Shown here: positions 43,952 to 53,680 of the stretch, piece after piece | Layout: each line of letters begins with the position of its first letter | Position numbering within the stretch: position 1 is the first letter of the stretch | Source: an uncultured Paraglaciecola sp. | GTDB taxonomy: Bacteria; Pseudomonadota; Gammaproteobacteria; Enterobacterales; Alteromonadaceae | Length of the DNA: 64,000 nucleotides | Direction of reading: 5' to 3' | NCBI GenBank assembly: GCA_947498355.1 | Contig: CANMKA010000002.1 | Coordinates: 204,993 to 268,992 of the forward strand | Made by a program: the position numbers and the translations under genes | The notes under the pieces: generated by a model | The model's database searches: none | The model's input: the letters and a program-made list of their open reading frames with translations, nothing else | What the model was told of the DNA's origin: nothing

Positions 43952-44827
43952 ATGCAATTATTTGTCAACGATTTAACTGTGATGGACTTTTCTTACTTGT
44001 GCCCAGAGCGAGGCATGGTGGGTGAGAGCTGGATCGTCGATGTTATTTTAGACGGCGACTTAAACGAAGAGAGCATGGTGCTCGACTTTGGTAAAGTTAA
44101 AAAGCAGCTTAAATACTTAATTGACGAATACATAGATCACAAGCTGTTGGTGCCCGTAGAGCATGCTTTTAGTGACGTGCGTAGAGATTCGGTTACCGAC
44201 CGAGTGAACGTTGATTTTATGCGTCCACAGGGGCGCTCTATTCATTTGAGTTGCCCAGCAGAAGCTTATGCCTTTGTGTATTCGCCAACGGTAACTATGG
44301 ACTCGGTAAGCGCTTATTTGAAAGACGTGATTGCAACTCACCTGCCAGATAATGTCGAGGGTATTGAGCTGATGTTGCGAGCTGAGGTGATTAACAGCCC
44401 CTATTATCATTACACCCATGGCCTAAAAAAACACGATGGTAATTGCCAGCGTATTGCCCATGGTCATCGCTCCAAAGTCATAGTATTTGAAGAGCAAAGC
44501 GAAAGTCTGGTCTGGCAAGAGTACTGGGCAAAACGTTGGTCAGATATTTATATTGGCTCAGAAGAAGATTTGGTTGAACTGAGTCAAACAGACTTTGCAG
44601 AAAGTCAAATTGAGTTTACTCAGCATTACATCTTCGCCTACGAGTCTTCCCAGGGCCGCTTTGAATTGCTTATTCCAAAAGCTGAGTCTGAGGTAATTAC
44701 CACTGACACTACGGTAGAGTGCTTAGCCCAGTATATGGTGAGTGAACAAAAACGGTTAAACCCTGAACTCAGCTTTAAAGTGCTGGCTTTTGAAGGCGTA
44801 GGTAAAGGAGCCATAGCTCATGGCTAA
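43952..44827 (+). CDS. 6-carboxytetrahydropterin synthase-like protein with two tandem PTPS domains, the first degenerate
   Basis: This 291-aa protein is over twice the size of QueD (about 120 aa). The N-terminal half keeps the order of a PTPS domain (GESWIVDVILDGDL, MVLDFGKVKKQLK, DHKLL), but the zinc HGH is replaced by GES. The second half has the catalytic Cys165 and the zinc pair His170-Gly-His172 (CQRIAHGHR). The two halves might share one active site. QueD makes 6-carboxytetrahydropterin in queuosine synthesis; no other queuosine gene is here. The stop overlaps the M23 peptidase start by 8 bp. Confidence 0.75.
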   Translation: MQLFVNDLTVMDFSYLCPERGMVGESWIVDVILDGDLNEESMVLDFGKVKKQLKYLIDEYIDHKLLVPVEHAFSDVRRDSVTDRVNVDFMRPQGRSIHLSCPAEAYAFVYSPTVTMDSVSAYLKDVIATHLPDNVEGIELMLRAEVINSPYYHYTHGLKKHDGNCQRIAHGHRSKVIVFEEQSESLVWQEYWAKRWSDIYIGSEEDLVELSQTDFAESQIEFTQHYIFAYESSQGRFELLIPKAESEVITTDTTVECLAQYMVSEQKRLNPELSFKVLAFEGVGKGAIAHG

Positions 44828-45638
44828 TTGGTTAGGTGTGTTACTGGTATTTTTTAGTGTTAACGTATTGGCCAGCGTAACCGCCAATGACGCGTTGCAA
44901 TTAACCGGAAAAATGACTCAAGGTAGTCTAATCCGTGGCAAGCTACCCTCCGGTAGTCAGCTTTGGTTGAATGATAAAGCCGTCAAGGTAGCTAAGTCAG
45001 GACATTTTGTGTTTGGGTTTGGCCGAGATGCGCCGTTGAAGCAGACCGTGAGTTGGCAAACCCCGGATAGCCAAAAACAAAGCCAAACCTTAACCTTGCA
45101 AAAACGTACTTACAAAGTGCAGAAAATAGAAGGTGTGGCGAGTAAGTATGTGTCGCCTCCAGAGTCCGTGTTAGCCCGCATTAAGCAAGACAACGCCCAA
45201 GTAGGCGCAGCGCGGCGCACAAATTCAGAACATTTATATTTTACTCAAGACTTCATTTGGCCAGCAGAAGGGCCAATTAGTGGCGTATATGGCAGTCAAA
45301 GAGTGTTTAATGGCGTGCCCAAACGGCCACACTTTGGAGTAGACGTAGCTGGGCCCACTGGCACACCTGTATATGCCCCAGCAGATGGCGTGGTCACGCT
45401 TTATGTTGCCGATATGTATTATTCTGGTGGCACTATGATTATCGATCATGGGTTTGGTGTCTCATCCACCTTTATCCACTTAAGTAAAAGTCATGTGGCC
45501 CAAGGCGCTAACGTCAAACAAGGTGAACTAGTGGCAGCTATTGGCGCTACAGGGCGAGTGACTGGCCCTCATCTAGATTGGCGTGTGAATTGGTTTGCTG
45601 AGCGGCTCGACCCAGCATTATTGGTGCCTAAACGCTAA
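44820..45638 (+). CDS. Secreted M23-family (LytM) metallopeptidase
   Basis: This 272-aa protein has a signal peptide ending LAS. A small N-terminal beta domain (about 28-100) precedes the LytM domain. Zinc ligands are visible in HFGVDVAG (H-x3-D) and in the HLDW motif near the C-terminus, with FIHLS between. It therefore appears catalytically competent, cleaving peptidoglycan cross-links. The 8-bp overlap with the PTPS-like gene is odd functionally but usual for a co-transcribed pair in this genus. Confidence 0.9.
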   Translation: MANWLGVLLVFFSVNVLASVTANDALQLTGKMTQGSLIRGKLPSGSQLWLNDKAVKVAKSGHFVFGFGRDAPLKQTVSWQTPDSQKQSQTLTLQKRTYKVQKIEGVASKYVSPPESVLARIKQDNAQVGAARRTNSEHLYFTQDFIWPAEGPISGVYGSQRVFNGVPKRPHFGVDVAGPTGTPVYAPADGVVTLYVADMYYSGGTMIIDHGFGVSSTFIHLSKSHVAQGANVKQGELVAAIGATGRVTGPHLDWRVNWFAERLDPALLVPKR

Positions 45639-45775
45639 ACGCTTGGTCCTTATTGATTCAGATTAGTTAAATCTTGCCCAATTGTTGTTTACTCAGATAG
45701 TGTTATTTGTGCTCAATTCTGTATGACCTTCAATGATTCGGTTTCCCAACACACAGGCTGATGTCATGGGACACA

Positions 45776-47458
45776 CTATGATGAGCAACTATAGTGAGAC
45801 ACTCCACCCAAGGCGAACGCCGATTGAGGTTTACGCTGGTAATATTGCTGGTCTATTTTGTCGCCTTGTTCAGCGTATGGCTGAGTTAACACCTGTTGTA
45901 GCGCTTGGATTAGCTCGTAATTGCCCATTTCAGCCTGTTTGTAGGCAGGCACTACAGTCCATTCGCGCCAGGTATATTTGGGGTTTACTTTCTTCATTTT
46001 GATGGCTGACTGCTCAAAATCGTTAATGTGTTCTCGCCAAATATTCAACCACTGCTGCCAAGCTGCTGTAAGCTCATCAGAGACTGGCTGATAAAAACTT
46101 GGGCTAATTTGACTCACATGTTCGGGAATAGACGATAGCTCCCGGAAAAACAAGGTAAAATCAACAGGGGTTTTGACCATCAGTTTCATCAATTGAGTAA
46201 ATAGATCCTCATCAAACCCTTCTAGCCCTAATTTGGTTGCCCACATACTATTTACCTTTGTCTGCATTAGCTCATCAAACCCTTCGCTAACTTGCTGCAA
46301 GCGCTCAAGTGCTTCATCTTGGTTTGCCAACAAAGGTTTTAGCGCAGAACAAAACGACTCAAAGTTGGCTTTGGCTGCATTGGGTTGATTAAAAAACGAA
46401 AAATGCTGTCCACCGCCTGTCCAGGGTTGATAGAAAGGTTCGAATAGCTCACAAAATCCAAATGGGCCGTAATCTAGGGTATATCCACCACAGGCGCAAT
46501 TGTCACTATTGAAGTTACCTTGGCAATAACCGACCCGTAACCAATGACAAATAAGGCTGGTTAAACGTTGTTGGAACTTTTGTGCAAGCTGTATCACTTT
46601 GTTTTCTAGACTTAAGGTGGCATCTATTTCGTCAGCATATTCCCGATCAATAACATGCAATACAATTTGCGATAGCTCTTTTAGTGCATTGGGATGAGCG
46701 TTTTGACGGGCTCGGCGGCCAAACAATTCTAATTGGCCCACCCTTAAAAATGACGGAGCTACTCGGGTGGTAATGGCCACTGGGTTCGCCACCATAGTAT
46801 CGGGATCCGTGGAGCGAGAATCTTCTACATACCAAGGGCGATTAACGGTTTCAGATCTTGATACAAATAAACTCAAAGAGCGTGAGGTAGGGACACCCAA
46901 GGCGTGCATATGCTCCTGGGCAAGAAACTCTCTAACGCTAGAGCGCAGCACAGCTCTGCCATCGCCTCCTCGACAGTAAGGAGTGCGGCCACCGCCTTTT
47001 AATTGCATTTCCCAACGTTGACCTTGGATTATTCCTTCAAATACAGAAATGGCTCGGCCATCACCATAGCCATTGCCGGTTCGAAAGGGACATTGTTGAA
47101 TATACTCAGTGCCATAAATCGATAAAGCATAACCCGTTGCCCAGCCGTAATTTTTCATAGGCGGATTGGCTACACTGATGTCTCCAGAAAAAAAGCGTTG
47201 AAAATTTTCATCCTTGGCTAACTCGTCGCTTAATCCCAGCTGCTGGAAAAAATCTCTGCTATGAGCAATATATTCAGCTGACGCTAATGGCGTGGGTTTT
47301 ACAGGAACATAATGGCCTGAAAACACCTGCCGAGGGGCGTAGTCCTCAGCGTTGTCTTTAGCATCTGGATCCCGCGCTAAAGTAGCCATTAGGGAATAGT
47401 CGGCGCACTCGGTGAATTGACTAAAAGTATTGATAGATTTGAGCTTGGGAACAGACAT
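45776..47458 (-). CDS. selO: Protein adenylyltransferase SelO (YdiU family)
   Basis: This 560-aa pseudokinase-fold enzyme AMPylates Ser/Thr/Tyr of redox proteins. Visible family features are [51 protein letters not shown] and the metal-binding segment [15 protein letters not shown]. The chain ends SHYSCSS, with Cys at the place where some eukaryotic SELENOO proteins have selenocysteine. It is longer than E. coli YdiU (478 aa), with an internal extension around residues 220-240. It is monocistronic. Confidence 0.95.
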   Translation of the reverse strand: MSVPKLKSINTFSQFTECADYSLMATLARDPDAKDNAEDYAPRQVFSGHYVPVKPTPLASAEYIAHSRDFFQQLGLSDELAKDENFQRFFSGDISVANPPMKNYGWATGYALSIYGTEYIQQCPFRTGNGYGDGRAISVFEGIIQGQRWEMQLKGGGRTPYCRGGDGRAVLRSSVREFLAQEHMHALGVPTSRSLSLFVSRSETVNRPWYVEDSRSTDPDTMVANPVAITTRVAPSFLRVGQLELFGRRARQNAHPNALKELSQIVLHVIDREYADEIDATLSLENKVIQLAQKFQQRLTSLICHWLRVGYCQGNFNSDNCACGGYTLDYGPFGFCELFEPFYQPWTGGGQHFSFFNQPNAAKANFESFCSALKPLLANQDEALERLQQVSEGFDELMQTKVNSMWATKLGLEGFDEDLFTQLMKLMVKTPVDFTLFFRELSSIPEHVSQISPSFYQPVSDELTAAWQQWLNIWREHINDFEQSAIKMKKVNPKYTWREWTVVPAYKQAEMGNYELIQALQQVLTQPYAEQGDKIDQQYYQRKPQSAFALGGVSHYSCSS

Positions 47459-47826
47459 GTTAAAAGACCTTTGTTTAGCAAAGTAATAAAGAGCAAATCA
47501 CGCTTTACAGCTGGAAAGCCACTCTAGCAAAAATTGTGTGTCGTAAGTAGTGATAGGTTTCATCTGGTGCTGGTTCCTAAAAAAGACCAACTGCTAGTAG
47601 CATCAGTCATATTAAATGCATCACGTTTTACGAATGGCATATAACGCGAGATTTATTAGGCATTGAGCATAAGGCTAGGATACTAATCGTCAATTTACCG
47701 TCTTGGTTTTTTTCCGAACATAATCCTCCCATCCCCAAATAGACATGACTGATGCCATAATAGAGATCAAAGGTGCTTCGATTCGACCATAATGAACCGA
47801 AGCCTTAGCGTTATCTCATGAAAGAT
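47459..47826. other. Intergenic region without a recognised gene
   Basis: Only an 18-codon minus-strand frame beginning MSIWGWEDYVRKK (about 47745-47690) stands out. It resembles the N-terminus of SWIM-zinc-finger proteins and may be a remnant of one; that is weak. No RNA or terminator with a clear T-run is seen. Confidence 0.25.
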
Positions 47827-48672
47827 TTAAGGTTGAGGTACAAGCTGCTTATCAAAAGTGGACTTGGGTAAAGTTAGCACTAGAGAAGATAGTCCTATCA
47901 TGAGCTGTAAATAAAGAGATTGTACGATTAATTTGTACTCTACTAATTGGGAACCTTGAACCCAGATACTTAGAGAAATATGCAACAAGGCAAATGCCAA
48001 AATGAGTAGATTGATCTGAATGGCTCGCTTCTTTATGACATCACTGTGTTCTGGATGGTAATAACTTTGGGTCTTTTTTCCTTTGTATAGGGAGAAGGTA
48101 ATCGCAAAAAAGAATCCGTTAATGAACAACAAGCCGAGTAGATTCCCATAGCCAGCGAATCCCTCAAATGGGTGATTTACGAAGTATTCTACTGTTGCTA
48201 TAAACACCAAGTTAGCTATGCCTATTATTATAAGCAAAGGCATGGGTATATAGTCTTGCCACCGTCTAACACGCAAAGAAGCGCTGCGTATGCTTCCTGC
48301 ATGTTGTTTGAACACACTGAACAAACGTTTGTGTATGAATACCATCACAACGACAGGGATCATAGCCAGAAAATACATTATCATTACACCCATCTGGTTA
48401 TCCCAGTTCAGTAATTCAGTACCATTGAATATAGCGTGAATTAACATAGCGCCAACGACTAAGAGTATGAATGCAACTGAACGCCAATAAAGCTTGCTAG
48501 CTCTGGTCAAGCAGTACTTAACATCATCTTCTGCTTGGGGATATCGGTTGACGCCAAAGTTTAAAGCTAGGCTTGTTAATTTGTAGTAGCTCAGCACTGG
48601 GATCAGAATGAGTGTGACGACTACTTGCATTAGCATGAGCAAGTAATTTGCTTGTGGGAGCCAGTCAGGCAT
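47827..48672 (-). CDS. Multi-pass membrane protein of unknown function linked to a YtrA-type regulator
   Basis: This 281-aa protein has about seven hydrophobic segments. I recognise no family. It lies 40 bp downstream of the GntR/YtrA-type gene on the same strand, where such regulators usually control an ABC transporter or membrane protein sensitive to cell-wall stress. No ATPase gene accompanies it, so it is not a standard Ytr transporter. Confidence 0.65.
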   Translation of the reverse strand: MPDWLPQANYLLMLMQVVVTLILIPVLSYYKLTSLALNFGVNRYPQAEDDVKYCLTRASKLYWRSVAFILLVVGAMLIHAIFNGTELLNWDNQMGVMIMYFLAMIPVVVMVFIHKRLFSVFKQHAGSIRSASLRVRRWQDYIPMPLLIIIGIANLVFIATVEYFVNHPFEGFAGYGNLLGLLFINGFFFAITFSLYKGKKTQSYYHPEHSDVIKKRAIQINLLILAFALLHISLSIWVQGSQLVEYKLIVQSLYLQLMIGLSSLVLTLPKSTFDKQLVPQP

Positions 48673-48712
48673 AATTTTTCTCCAAAGTTTAGGTTAAATA
48701 GTGGGTTATGTT

Positions 48713-49081
48713 TCAGCGAGACATCGCTTGGTTAAATGCATTTCTAATTTCTGAATCTGTGGCTCCCGCTTTGCGATATTTTTCGATGTCGGCCAAAATA
48801 GTTGCACCAAGCCATTCGTTGATATCGACGTGTAAGTTGTTTAGAGCTTTACTGTGCACGAAGGAACCGCGGTAGCCTTTTGATTCAATGACATTGTCAC
48901 GCTCCAAAAGCCTGTAAGCTTTCGCGACAGTTTTTGCGTTAATATCTAAATCTGCTGCTAGCTGCCGAATCGACGGTAAAGCGTCTCCAGCTTGAAGCTG
49001 TTTCTCCCCAATCGCCTGTTTTATTTGCAAAACCAACTGATGAAAAAGTGGATCTGATGAGTCAAGATCGATAGTAATCAT
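48713..49081 (-). CDS. GntR-family regulator, YtrA subfamily
   Basis: The ATG at 49081 gives 122 aa. The longer reading from 49150 would cover both operator repeats and is rejected. The winged helix spans residues about 10-70: SDPLFHQLVLQIKQAI, ALPSIRQLAADLDINAKTVAKAY and GYRGSFV. The short C-terminal helix pair for dimerisation, without a ligand-binding domain, defines YtrA. Two TGTACC/GGTACA inverted repeats directly upstream suggest autoregulation. Confidence 0.88.
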   Translation of the reverse strand: MITIDLDSSDPLFHQLVLQIKQAIGEKQLQAGDALPSIRQLAADLDINAKTVAKAYRLLERDNVIESKGYRGSFVHSKALNNLHVDINEWLGATILADIEKYRKAGATDSEIRNAFNQAMSR

Positions 49082-49087
49082 AAATAG

Positions 49088-49149
49088 TTGTACCCCTTCT
49101 TTAGATGGTACAATTAAGAGGTATTTGTACCCATGGGTTAAGGGGTACA
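49088..49149 (-). promoter_or_regulatory. Two operator repeats of the YtrA-type regulator
   Basis: Site 1: TTGTACC (49088-49094) with GGTACAA (49107-49113). Site 2: TGTACCC (49126-49132) with GGGTACA (49143-49149). Both are perfect 7-bp inverted repeats with spacers of 12 and 10 bp, sharing TGTACC-N-GGTACA. This matches the style of GTAC-containing YtrA operators. Confidence 0.7.
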
Positions 49150-49150
49150 T

Positions 49151-49779
49151 TAAAGCATTTTGAAATTTAAGTTGCTATCGAGGGATTGCGAGAGACAATT
49201 ATTATGTAATGAAAAATAATAATTTTAAAATTTTGATTTTATTGAGTTTTTTGTGTGTATTTATAGAGGGTGACAACTGCGTTAGTTTTTTCTTTTTCTG
49301 TATACGGTCATTACCTTTCTGACCTGTCGCTTTAAATAAATTTAAACTTAACCAATAGGTGAGCAGTTTGAAAATTATCGGGTAGGGTTAATAATCGCAG
49401 AGATTTACGGCGTCACTTGCATGGCCTATTTTGCCAAGAGTTAACAACTGAAAATCTGAACTGCAACGGCTCATCACAGGATTAAACTGAAAAAATATCA
49501 ATAAAATACGAGGGATGCAGTGTGTTATTAATATTTCTATTAGTTGAGTGTTTTGTTAAACTTTTGTTTTAATTTTAACATCAAAATACACGTACTATAA
49601 AAACAGCTTTATGCTACGCAGTAACACTTTAACAAAGTTGTGACTAAAGCCTGCTTGACTAAGTGCTCTAAGAATACAGCCCTTCACCTACATGCCGTTT
49701 TCTTTAGCAGTTCCTTTTGTACAGCCACTGCCGATATAAAATACAACTATTCTCTTTTATAACTTTAATAGGTAGCAAG
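49151..49779. other. Long AT-rich intergenic region upstream of the BNR-4 lipoprotein
   Basis: I see no gene, RNA or clear inverted repeat in these 629 bp. The length is large for this window and may hold distant regulatory sites for the polysaccharide gene. An in-frame start at 49717 is discounted in favour of 49780. Confidence 0.3.
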
Positions 49780-51423
49780 ATGAAATTAAAAGCACCATTA
49801 TCCCTACTCCTTTGTACTACACTGGTCGCCTGTGGTGGCGGAGGAAGCTCGCCATCTCCGACCCCCACTGAAACTCCCGCTCCAGCGCCCAGCCCAGTTG
49901 AAACCCCAGCTCCAACTCCGGTTGAAACGCCAGCGCCCACCCCAACCCCTGTGGAAACACCGGCACCAACGCCTCCTACTGAACAGACTCCACCCCCTGA
50001 GCCTGAGCCAGCACCGGTTGAAACACCGACACCACCCGACGCTACTGTGTTTACTAAAGCTGCTTTAATGCAACAAAATAGGTTGACTGAGGAATCGCAT
50101 ACTTCGGCAGGCACAGACTTCCCCATGAGTAATGGGCAGCCAAATTTCGTTGGCTCAATGGGCGCAGCAGTCATCACGTATAAAGATTATCAGTATGCCG
50201 CATATTATTCGGAACGAGACCAAGTGAGTGGTACCGACATCTATGGCGAACTTGTTATTGCTAGACGTAACGTCGACCCAATTGGTCCTTGGGAGTATTC
50301 TACGCTGCAAGGTTATCGAGTTATGTCAGAAGATACTCATAATCGAATTGAAATGGCGATTTCTGAGGGCGACGGGGTAATACATTTATCGTTTGATCAC
50401 CATAATACCCGTGGCATTAACTATGCCAGATCAGCTACGGGGGTGGCTGAACACCCGAGTAATACTGTGTGGGATGATTCAATTTTCACCTACCAACGAG
50501 CCCTTGGCTTAGGTAATCCAGGGCAGTTTTCAGTAACTTACCCCGCTTTAACGTCATTTCCTGGGGGGAACTTGATTTTGTATATTCGTCACGGACATGC
50601 CAATGGCGGACACATGTTATTAAGCCGTTATGATGCAAACAGTAGCGAGTGGGCCTCATCTGGGCTAATTTCTTCTCGGGACGGTACCTTCAACGGCAAC
50701 GAGAGTGAGCGTGGACTATATACGGCTGATGGTATGAAGGTTTCTCCAAACGGCGACTTACATGTCGCTTGGGTTTTCCGAGAAGAACCAGTTAACTGTA
50801 ATCCTGGTACTCGCACTGGTCTCGATTGTAATCATGGCTTGTATTACGCAGTGAGTGAAGACGAAGGTCAAACGTGGTCAAACAGTACTGGCCAACAAAT
50901 TGCTAACATTCCAATGGGAGATGAGATTACAGTTGAAGATACAGGCATAGAAGTGATCCCGATTCCAACGGCTTTACGTCCATCTAATGTCTCGATTTCA
51001 TCAGCACTCGATCCAGTAACTGGTTTGATGCATGTACTTATTGCCCATAAAACTAGCGCTACAGGACCAACCCGCATCCATCACTATTTTAGAACTGAAG
51101 ATGGTAGCTGGGATGGCGGTGAATCTAGTTTTAATGCCTCAAACGTAGAGTTGACCTTTAACGGCGATCAGATGTTTGCCTTTGCGGGACGTGGTGATGC
51201 TGAAATTTATTATTCATTGCGCTCAGAAAACTTCGAAACTTGGCGTCAAATTGAATTACCACCGGTTAACGGATCTCCTAGCGTTATCAACAACGGGTAT
51301 TCAACTTGGGATACCTCGCAATTGAGTGAGGGTAGGGTGTCGGTAATGTGGCATCGTCCTGCGCCAAGCATTGGCGCACCATCGCCAATCGACGCTTACA
51401 TGTTTTCGTTGTCGGCAGAGTAG
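49780..51423 (+). CDS. Lipoprotein with Thr/Pro-rich linker and BNR-4 beta-propeller (ulvan-lyase-like)
   Basis: The start at 49780 has AGG-TAG upstream and gives a lipobox VAC (Cys18), GGGGSS, then about 65 residues of repeated [11 protein letters not shown] linker. The remaining roughly 460 residues form a BNR-4 (PF15892) propeller: [12 protein letters not shown]-type blade starts such as [44 protein letters not shown] and [15 protein letters not shown]. Paired His in FDHHN and RHGHANGGH are where ulvan lyases of PL24/PL25 have catalytic residues. An ulvan or related glycan lyase displayed on the outer membrane is likely; family level is uncertain. Confidence 0.75.
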   Translation: MKLKAPLSLLLCTTLVACGGGGSSPSPTPTETPAPAPSPVETPAPTPVETPAPTPTPVETPAPTPPTEQTPPPEPEPAPVETPTPPDATVFTKAALMQQNRLTEESHTSAGTDFPMSNGQPNFVGSMGAAVITYKDYQYAAYYSERDQVSGTDIYGELVIARRNVDPIGPWEYSTLQGYRVMSEDTHNRIEMAISEGDGVIHLSFDHHNTRGINYARSATGVAEHPSNTVWDDSIFTYQRALGLGNPGQFSVTYPALTSFPGGNLILYIRHGHANGGHMLLSRYDANSSEWASSGLISSRDGTFNGNESERGLYTADGMKVSPNGDLHVAWVFREEPVNCNPGTRTGLDCNHGLYYAVSEDEGQTWSNSTGQQIANIPMGDEITVEDTGIEVIPIPTALRPSNVSISSALDPVTGLMHVLIAHKTSATGPTRIHHYFRTEDGSWDGGESSFNASNVELTFNGDQMFAFAGRGDAEIYYSLRSENFETWRQIELPPVNGSPSVINNGYSTWDTSQLSEGRVSVMWHRPAPSIGAPSPIDAYMFSLSAE

Positions 51424-51511
51424 CTGTTTAGGGTTAATCTATACTCATCTCTAGGGTAATTGGCGCTGAAATATTTCCTCAGCCATGCACCTTTGAGCTT
51501 CAAAATCTAAT

Positions 51512-51536
51512 CGCCAACTCTAGGGTTGGCGTTTTT
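51512..51536 (+). terminator. Rho-independent terminator of the BNR-4 gene
   Basis: CGCCAAC (51512-51518) pairs with GTTGGCG (51525-51531), with a 6-nt loop, followed by TTTTT. Confidence 0.85.
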
Positions 51537-51641
51537 ATGTCTGAGACTTGATATGTGACTATTGGGACAAAGTGGGGCGCAAAAGGGATTCAAACAGCAC
51601 CAAAAGAAGCGCGTAATGAATACTCAAGCTAACGTTTGACA

Positions 51642-51670
51642 GCAAACCAAATCAGAGACGCTTGGTTTGC
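51642..51670. other. Isolated hairpin in the spacer before rplM
   Basis: GCAAACCAA (51642-51650) pairs with TTGGTTTGC (51662-51670), with an 11-nt loop. There is no T-run after it, so it is not a standard terminator. Its meaning is unknown. Confidence 0.35.
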
Positions 51671-51768
51671 CAAAAAAATGAAACACTGAAGGTGAAGGAG
51701 ATATTGTGAATGTTTCAAATAATCTAGGTTTGTACGAAAAACATCCTAGCGTTTTGTTGATACTTCTG

Positions 51769-51933
51769 TATAATTCGCGCCCTGCCCAGTTGCCCCCGCT
51801 TTGGGAAAGCGGATGAATCATACGACTCGAAGGGGTCAAAGTATTGATTTTTAGCGGTTTCTAGCAGATTAAATAGGCAGCTATTTAAGTAGAAACCTAA
51901 GTAACGATTATTATATTTTCGGGTAATTTAAAA
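51769..51933 (+). promoter_or_regulatory. rplM promoter and structured 5' leader
   Basis: TATAAT at 51769-51774 is the best -10; no good -35 is spaced from it. Downstream, CCGCTTT (51796-51802) pairs with AAAGCGG (51806-51812), and CCCC at 51793 can pair with GGGG near 51832. This gives a compact stem structure in the leader of the L13 gene. Autogenous control by a ribosomal protein is known for such operons, but for this one it is inference. Confidence 0.45.
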
Positions 51934-52362
51934 ATGAAAACTTTTGTTGCAAAGCCAGAGACGGTAAAACGTGAATGGTATGTGGTTGACGCCGCAGACA
52001 AAACCCTTGGTCGTATCGCGACTGAGATTGCTAGCCGTTTACGCGGTAAGCACAAGCCAGAGTACACACCTCACGTGGACACTGGAGACTATATTGTTGT
52101 AATCAACGCTGAGAAAGTAACTGTAACGGGTAACAAAGCTCAGGGTAAGATTTACTACTCGCATTCTGGCTACCCTGGTGGTCTTAAAGATACTACTTTT
52201 GAGAAACTTCAAGCTCACAAGCCTGAGATGATCATCGAGAAAGCAGTTAAAGGTATGTTGCCTAAAGGTCCTCTTGGACGCGAAATGTTCCGCAAGATGA
52301 AAGTCTACGCTGGACCAGAGCATAATCATGCTGCTCAACAGCCTCAACTTTTAGACCTGTAA
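51934..52362 (+). CDS. rplM: 50S ribosomal protein L13
   Basis: This 142-aa protein starts [20 protein letters not shown] and carries the L13 signature [20 protein letters not shown] near the end. It is encoded directly upstream of rpsI (12 bp) as in nearly all gammaproteobacteria. It is a 23S rRNA-binding assembly protein of the large subunit. The ending [11 protein letters not shown] is normal. Confidence 0.99.
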   Translation: MKTFVAKPETVKREWYVVDAADKTLGRIATEIASRLRGKHKPEYTPHVDTGDYIVVINAEKVTVTGNKAQGKIYYSHSGYPGGLKDTTFEKLQAHKPEMIIEKAVKGMLPKGPLGREMFRKMKVYAGPEHNHAAQQPQLLDL

Positions 52363-52374
52363 GGAACATTACAC

Positions 52375-52767
52375 ATGGCAGATAATCAATATTACGGCAC
52401 TGGCCGACGCAAAAGTTCTACCGCTCGTGTTTTTCTTCGTGCTGGTAGCGGAAACATAGTGGTAAACCAACGTCCTCTAGACGAGTTTTTTGGTCGTGAG
52501 ACAGCACGTATGATCGTGCGTCAACCACTAGAACTAGTTGAAATGACTGAAAAGTTTGACTTGTACATCACAGTTGCTGGCGGCGGAATTAGCGGTCAAG
52601 CGGGTGCGATTCGTCACGGTATCACTCGTGCATTGATGGAATTCGACGAAACGCTTCGTCCTGCATTACGTAAAGCTGGGTTTGTTACCCGTGATGCACG
52701 TAAAGTTGAGCGTAAGAAAGTCGGTCTTCATAAAGCACGTAAACGTCCTCAATTCTCAAAACGTTAA
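52375..52767 (+). CDS. rpsI: 30S ribosomal protein S9
   Basis: This 130-aa protein starts [20 protein letters not shown]. It contains [15 protein letters not shown] and ends RKRPQFSKR, the basic tail that reaches the P-site tRNA. It is co-transcribed with rplM and followed by a terminator at 52794. Confidence 0.99.
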   Translation: MADNQYYGTGRRKSSTARVFLRAGSGNIVVNQRPLDEFFGRETARMIVRQPLELVEMTEKFDLYITVAGGGISGQAGAIRHGITRALMEFDETLRPALRKAGFVTRDARKVERKKVGLHKARKRPQFSKR

Positions 52768-52793
52768 TTGTCCGACGATTTACCCATACTTTC

Positions 52794-52821
52794 AAAAAAC
52801 CCAGCATCTGCTGGGTTTTTT
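52794..52821 (+). terminator. Rho-independent terminator of rplM-rpsI
   Basis: CCCAGC (52800-52805) pairs with GCTGGG (52810-52815), loop ATCT, with A6 before and T6 after. The interval to petA (52822-53046) holds the petA promoter region and no gene. Confidence 0.9.
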
Positions 52822-53046
52822 ATTGCGAACGATTCTTATCTAAAAATTATCTAATTCGCATAGTCTAAAAATTCCTCCTAAACTGCGTATAAATCTACAT
52901 TTTATAAGAGATTTCCATGTCTTTTTTGTGGGTTTTCTTTTATCATTTTCTGTTAGTAATAGAACCGTGACTTTATCGCTTCTTGCCAACATTAAGTTAA
53001 CAAAGTTGCTGATATTTAAGTCAAACCAACCCTCGGAGACAAGTGG

Positions 53047-53679
53047 ATGAGCAATGTGTCTACAGATGCGAATGATTCGTCTAACGCTGAAAGCCAACCC
53101 GAAAACAACACGAGGCGCAGATTTTTAACTGTAGCTACGTCAGTTGTTGGCGGTGTCGGTGCAGTCGGCGCGGCAGTACCTTTTATCGCGTCATGGAACC
53201 CCAGCATTAAGGCGAAAGCCGCAGGTGCAGATGTTGAAGCTGACATCAGTAAGATTGAACCTGGTCAATTAATTCGCGTTATATGGCGAAGTAAACCAGT
53301 CTGGATCGCCAGACGTACACCAGAGACTATAGCCTCACTTTCAGGGTTGGCAGATAAGTTAAAAGATCCTGATTCTTCAGAAGAGCAACAACCAGAGTTT
53401 GCTAAAAATGTACACCGTTCGCTAAAAGAAGAATATTTGGTATTAGTTGGTATTTGTACTCACTTAGGTTGTTCACCTCAACACCTTAAAGATGGTGCAT
53501 TCGAACAATACGTAGAAGGTGTATCTGAGGGGTTCTTCTGTCCTTGTCATGGTTCTAAGTTTGATATGGCTGGGCGGGTTTTCCAAAATGTTCCAGCTGG
53601 TTTGAACTTAGTTGTGCCGCCTTACACATTTATTGACGACAATACTATTTTGATTGGTTCCGAAGAGGGGGCAGCATAA
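53047..53679 (+). CDS. petA: Ubiquinol-cytochrome c reductase iron-sulfur subunit (Rieske)
   Basis: This 210-aa protein has an N-terminal twin-arginine-type sequence RRRFLTVA and one membrane helix (about 26-48). The Rieske 2Fe-2S ligands are visible: Cys137-Thr-His139-Leu-Gly-Cys142 and Cys165-Pro-Cys167-His168-Gly-Ser. It is subunit one of the bc1 complex at the inner membrane. Overlaps and 1-bp gaps link it to petB and petC. The ribosome site GGAG is at about 53034. Confidence 0.98.
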   Translation: MSNVSTDANDSSNAESQPENNTRRRFLTVATSVVGGVGAVGAAVPFIASWNPSIKAKAAGADVEADISKIEPGQLIRVIWRSKPVWIARRTPETIASLSGLADKLKDPDSSEEQQPEFAKNVHRSLKEEYLVLVGICTHLGCSPQHLKDGAFEQYVEGVSEGFFCPCHGSKFDMAGRVFQNVPAGLNLVVPPYTFIDDNTILIGSEEGAA

Positions 53680-53680
53680 A

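Noticed and set aside
45733..46002. 89-residue plus-strand frame after the M23 peptidase
   Set aside because: Mostly antisense to the selO 3' end, no ribosome site and no domain.
49704..50177. Gly/Val/Ser-rich minus-strand frame
   Set aside because: Antisense of the ETPAPTP linker repeats of the BNR-4 gene.
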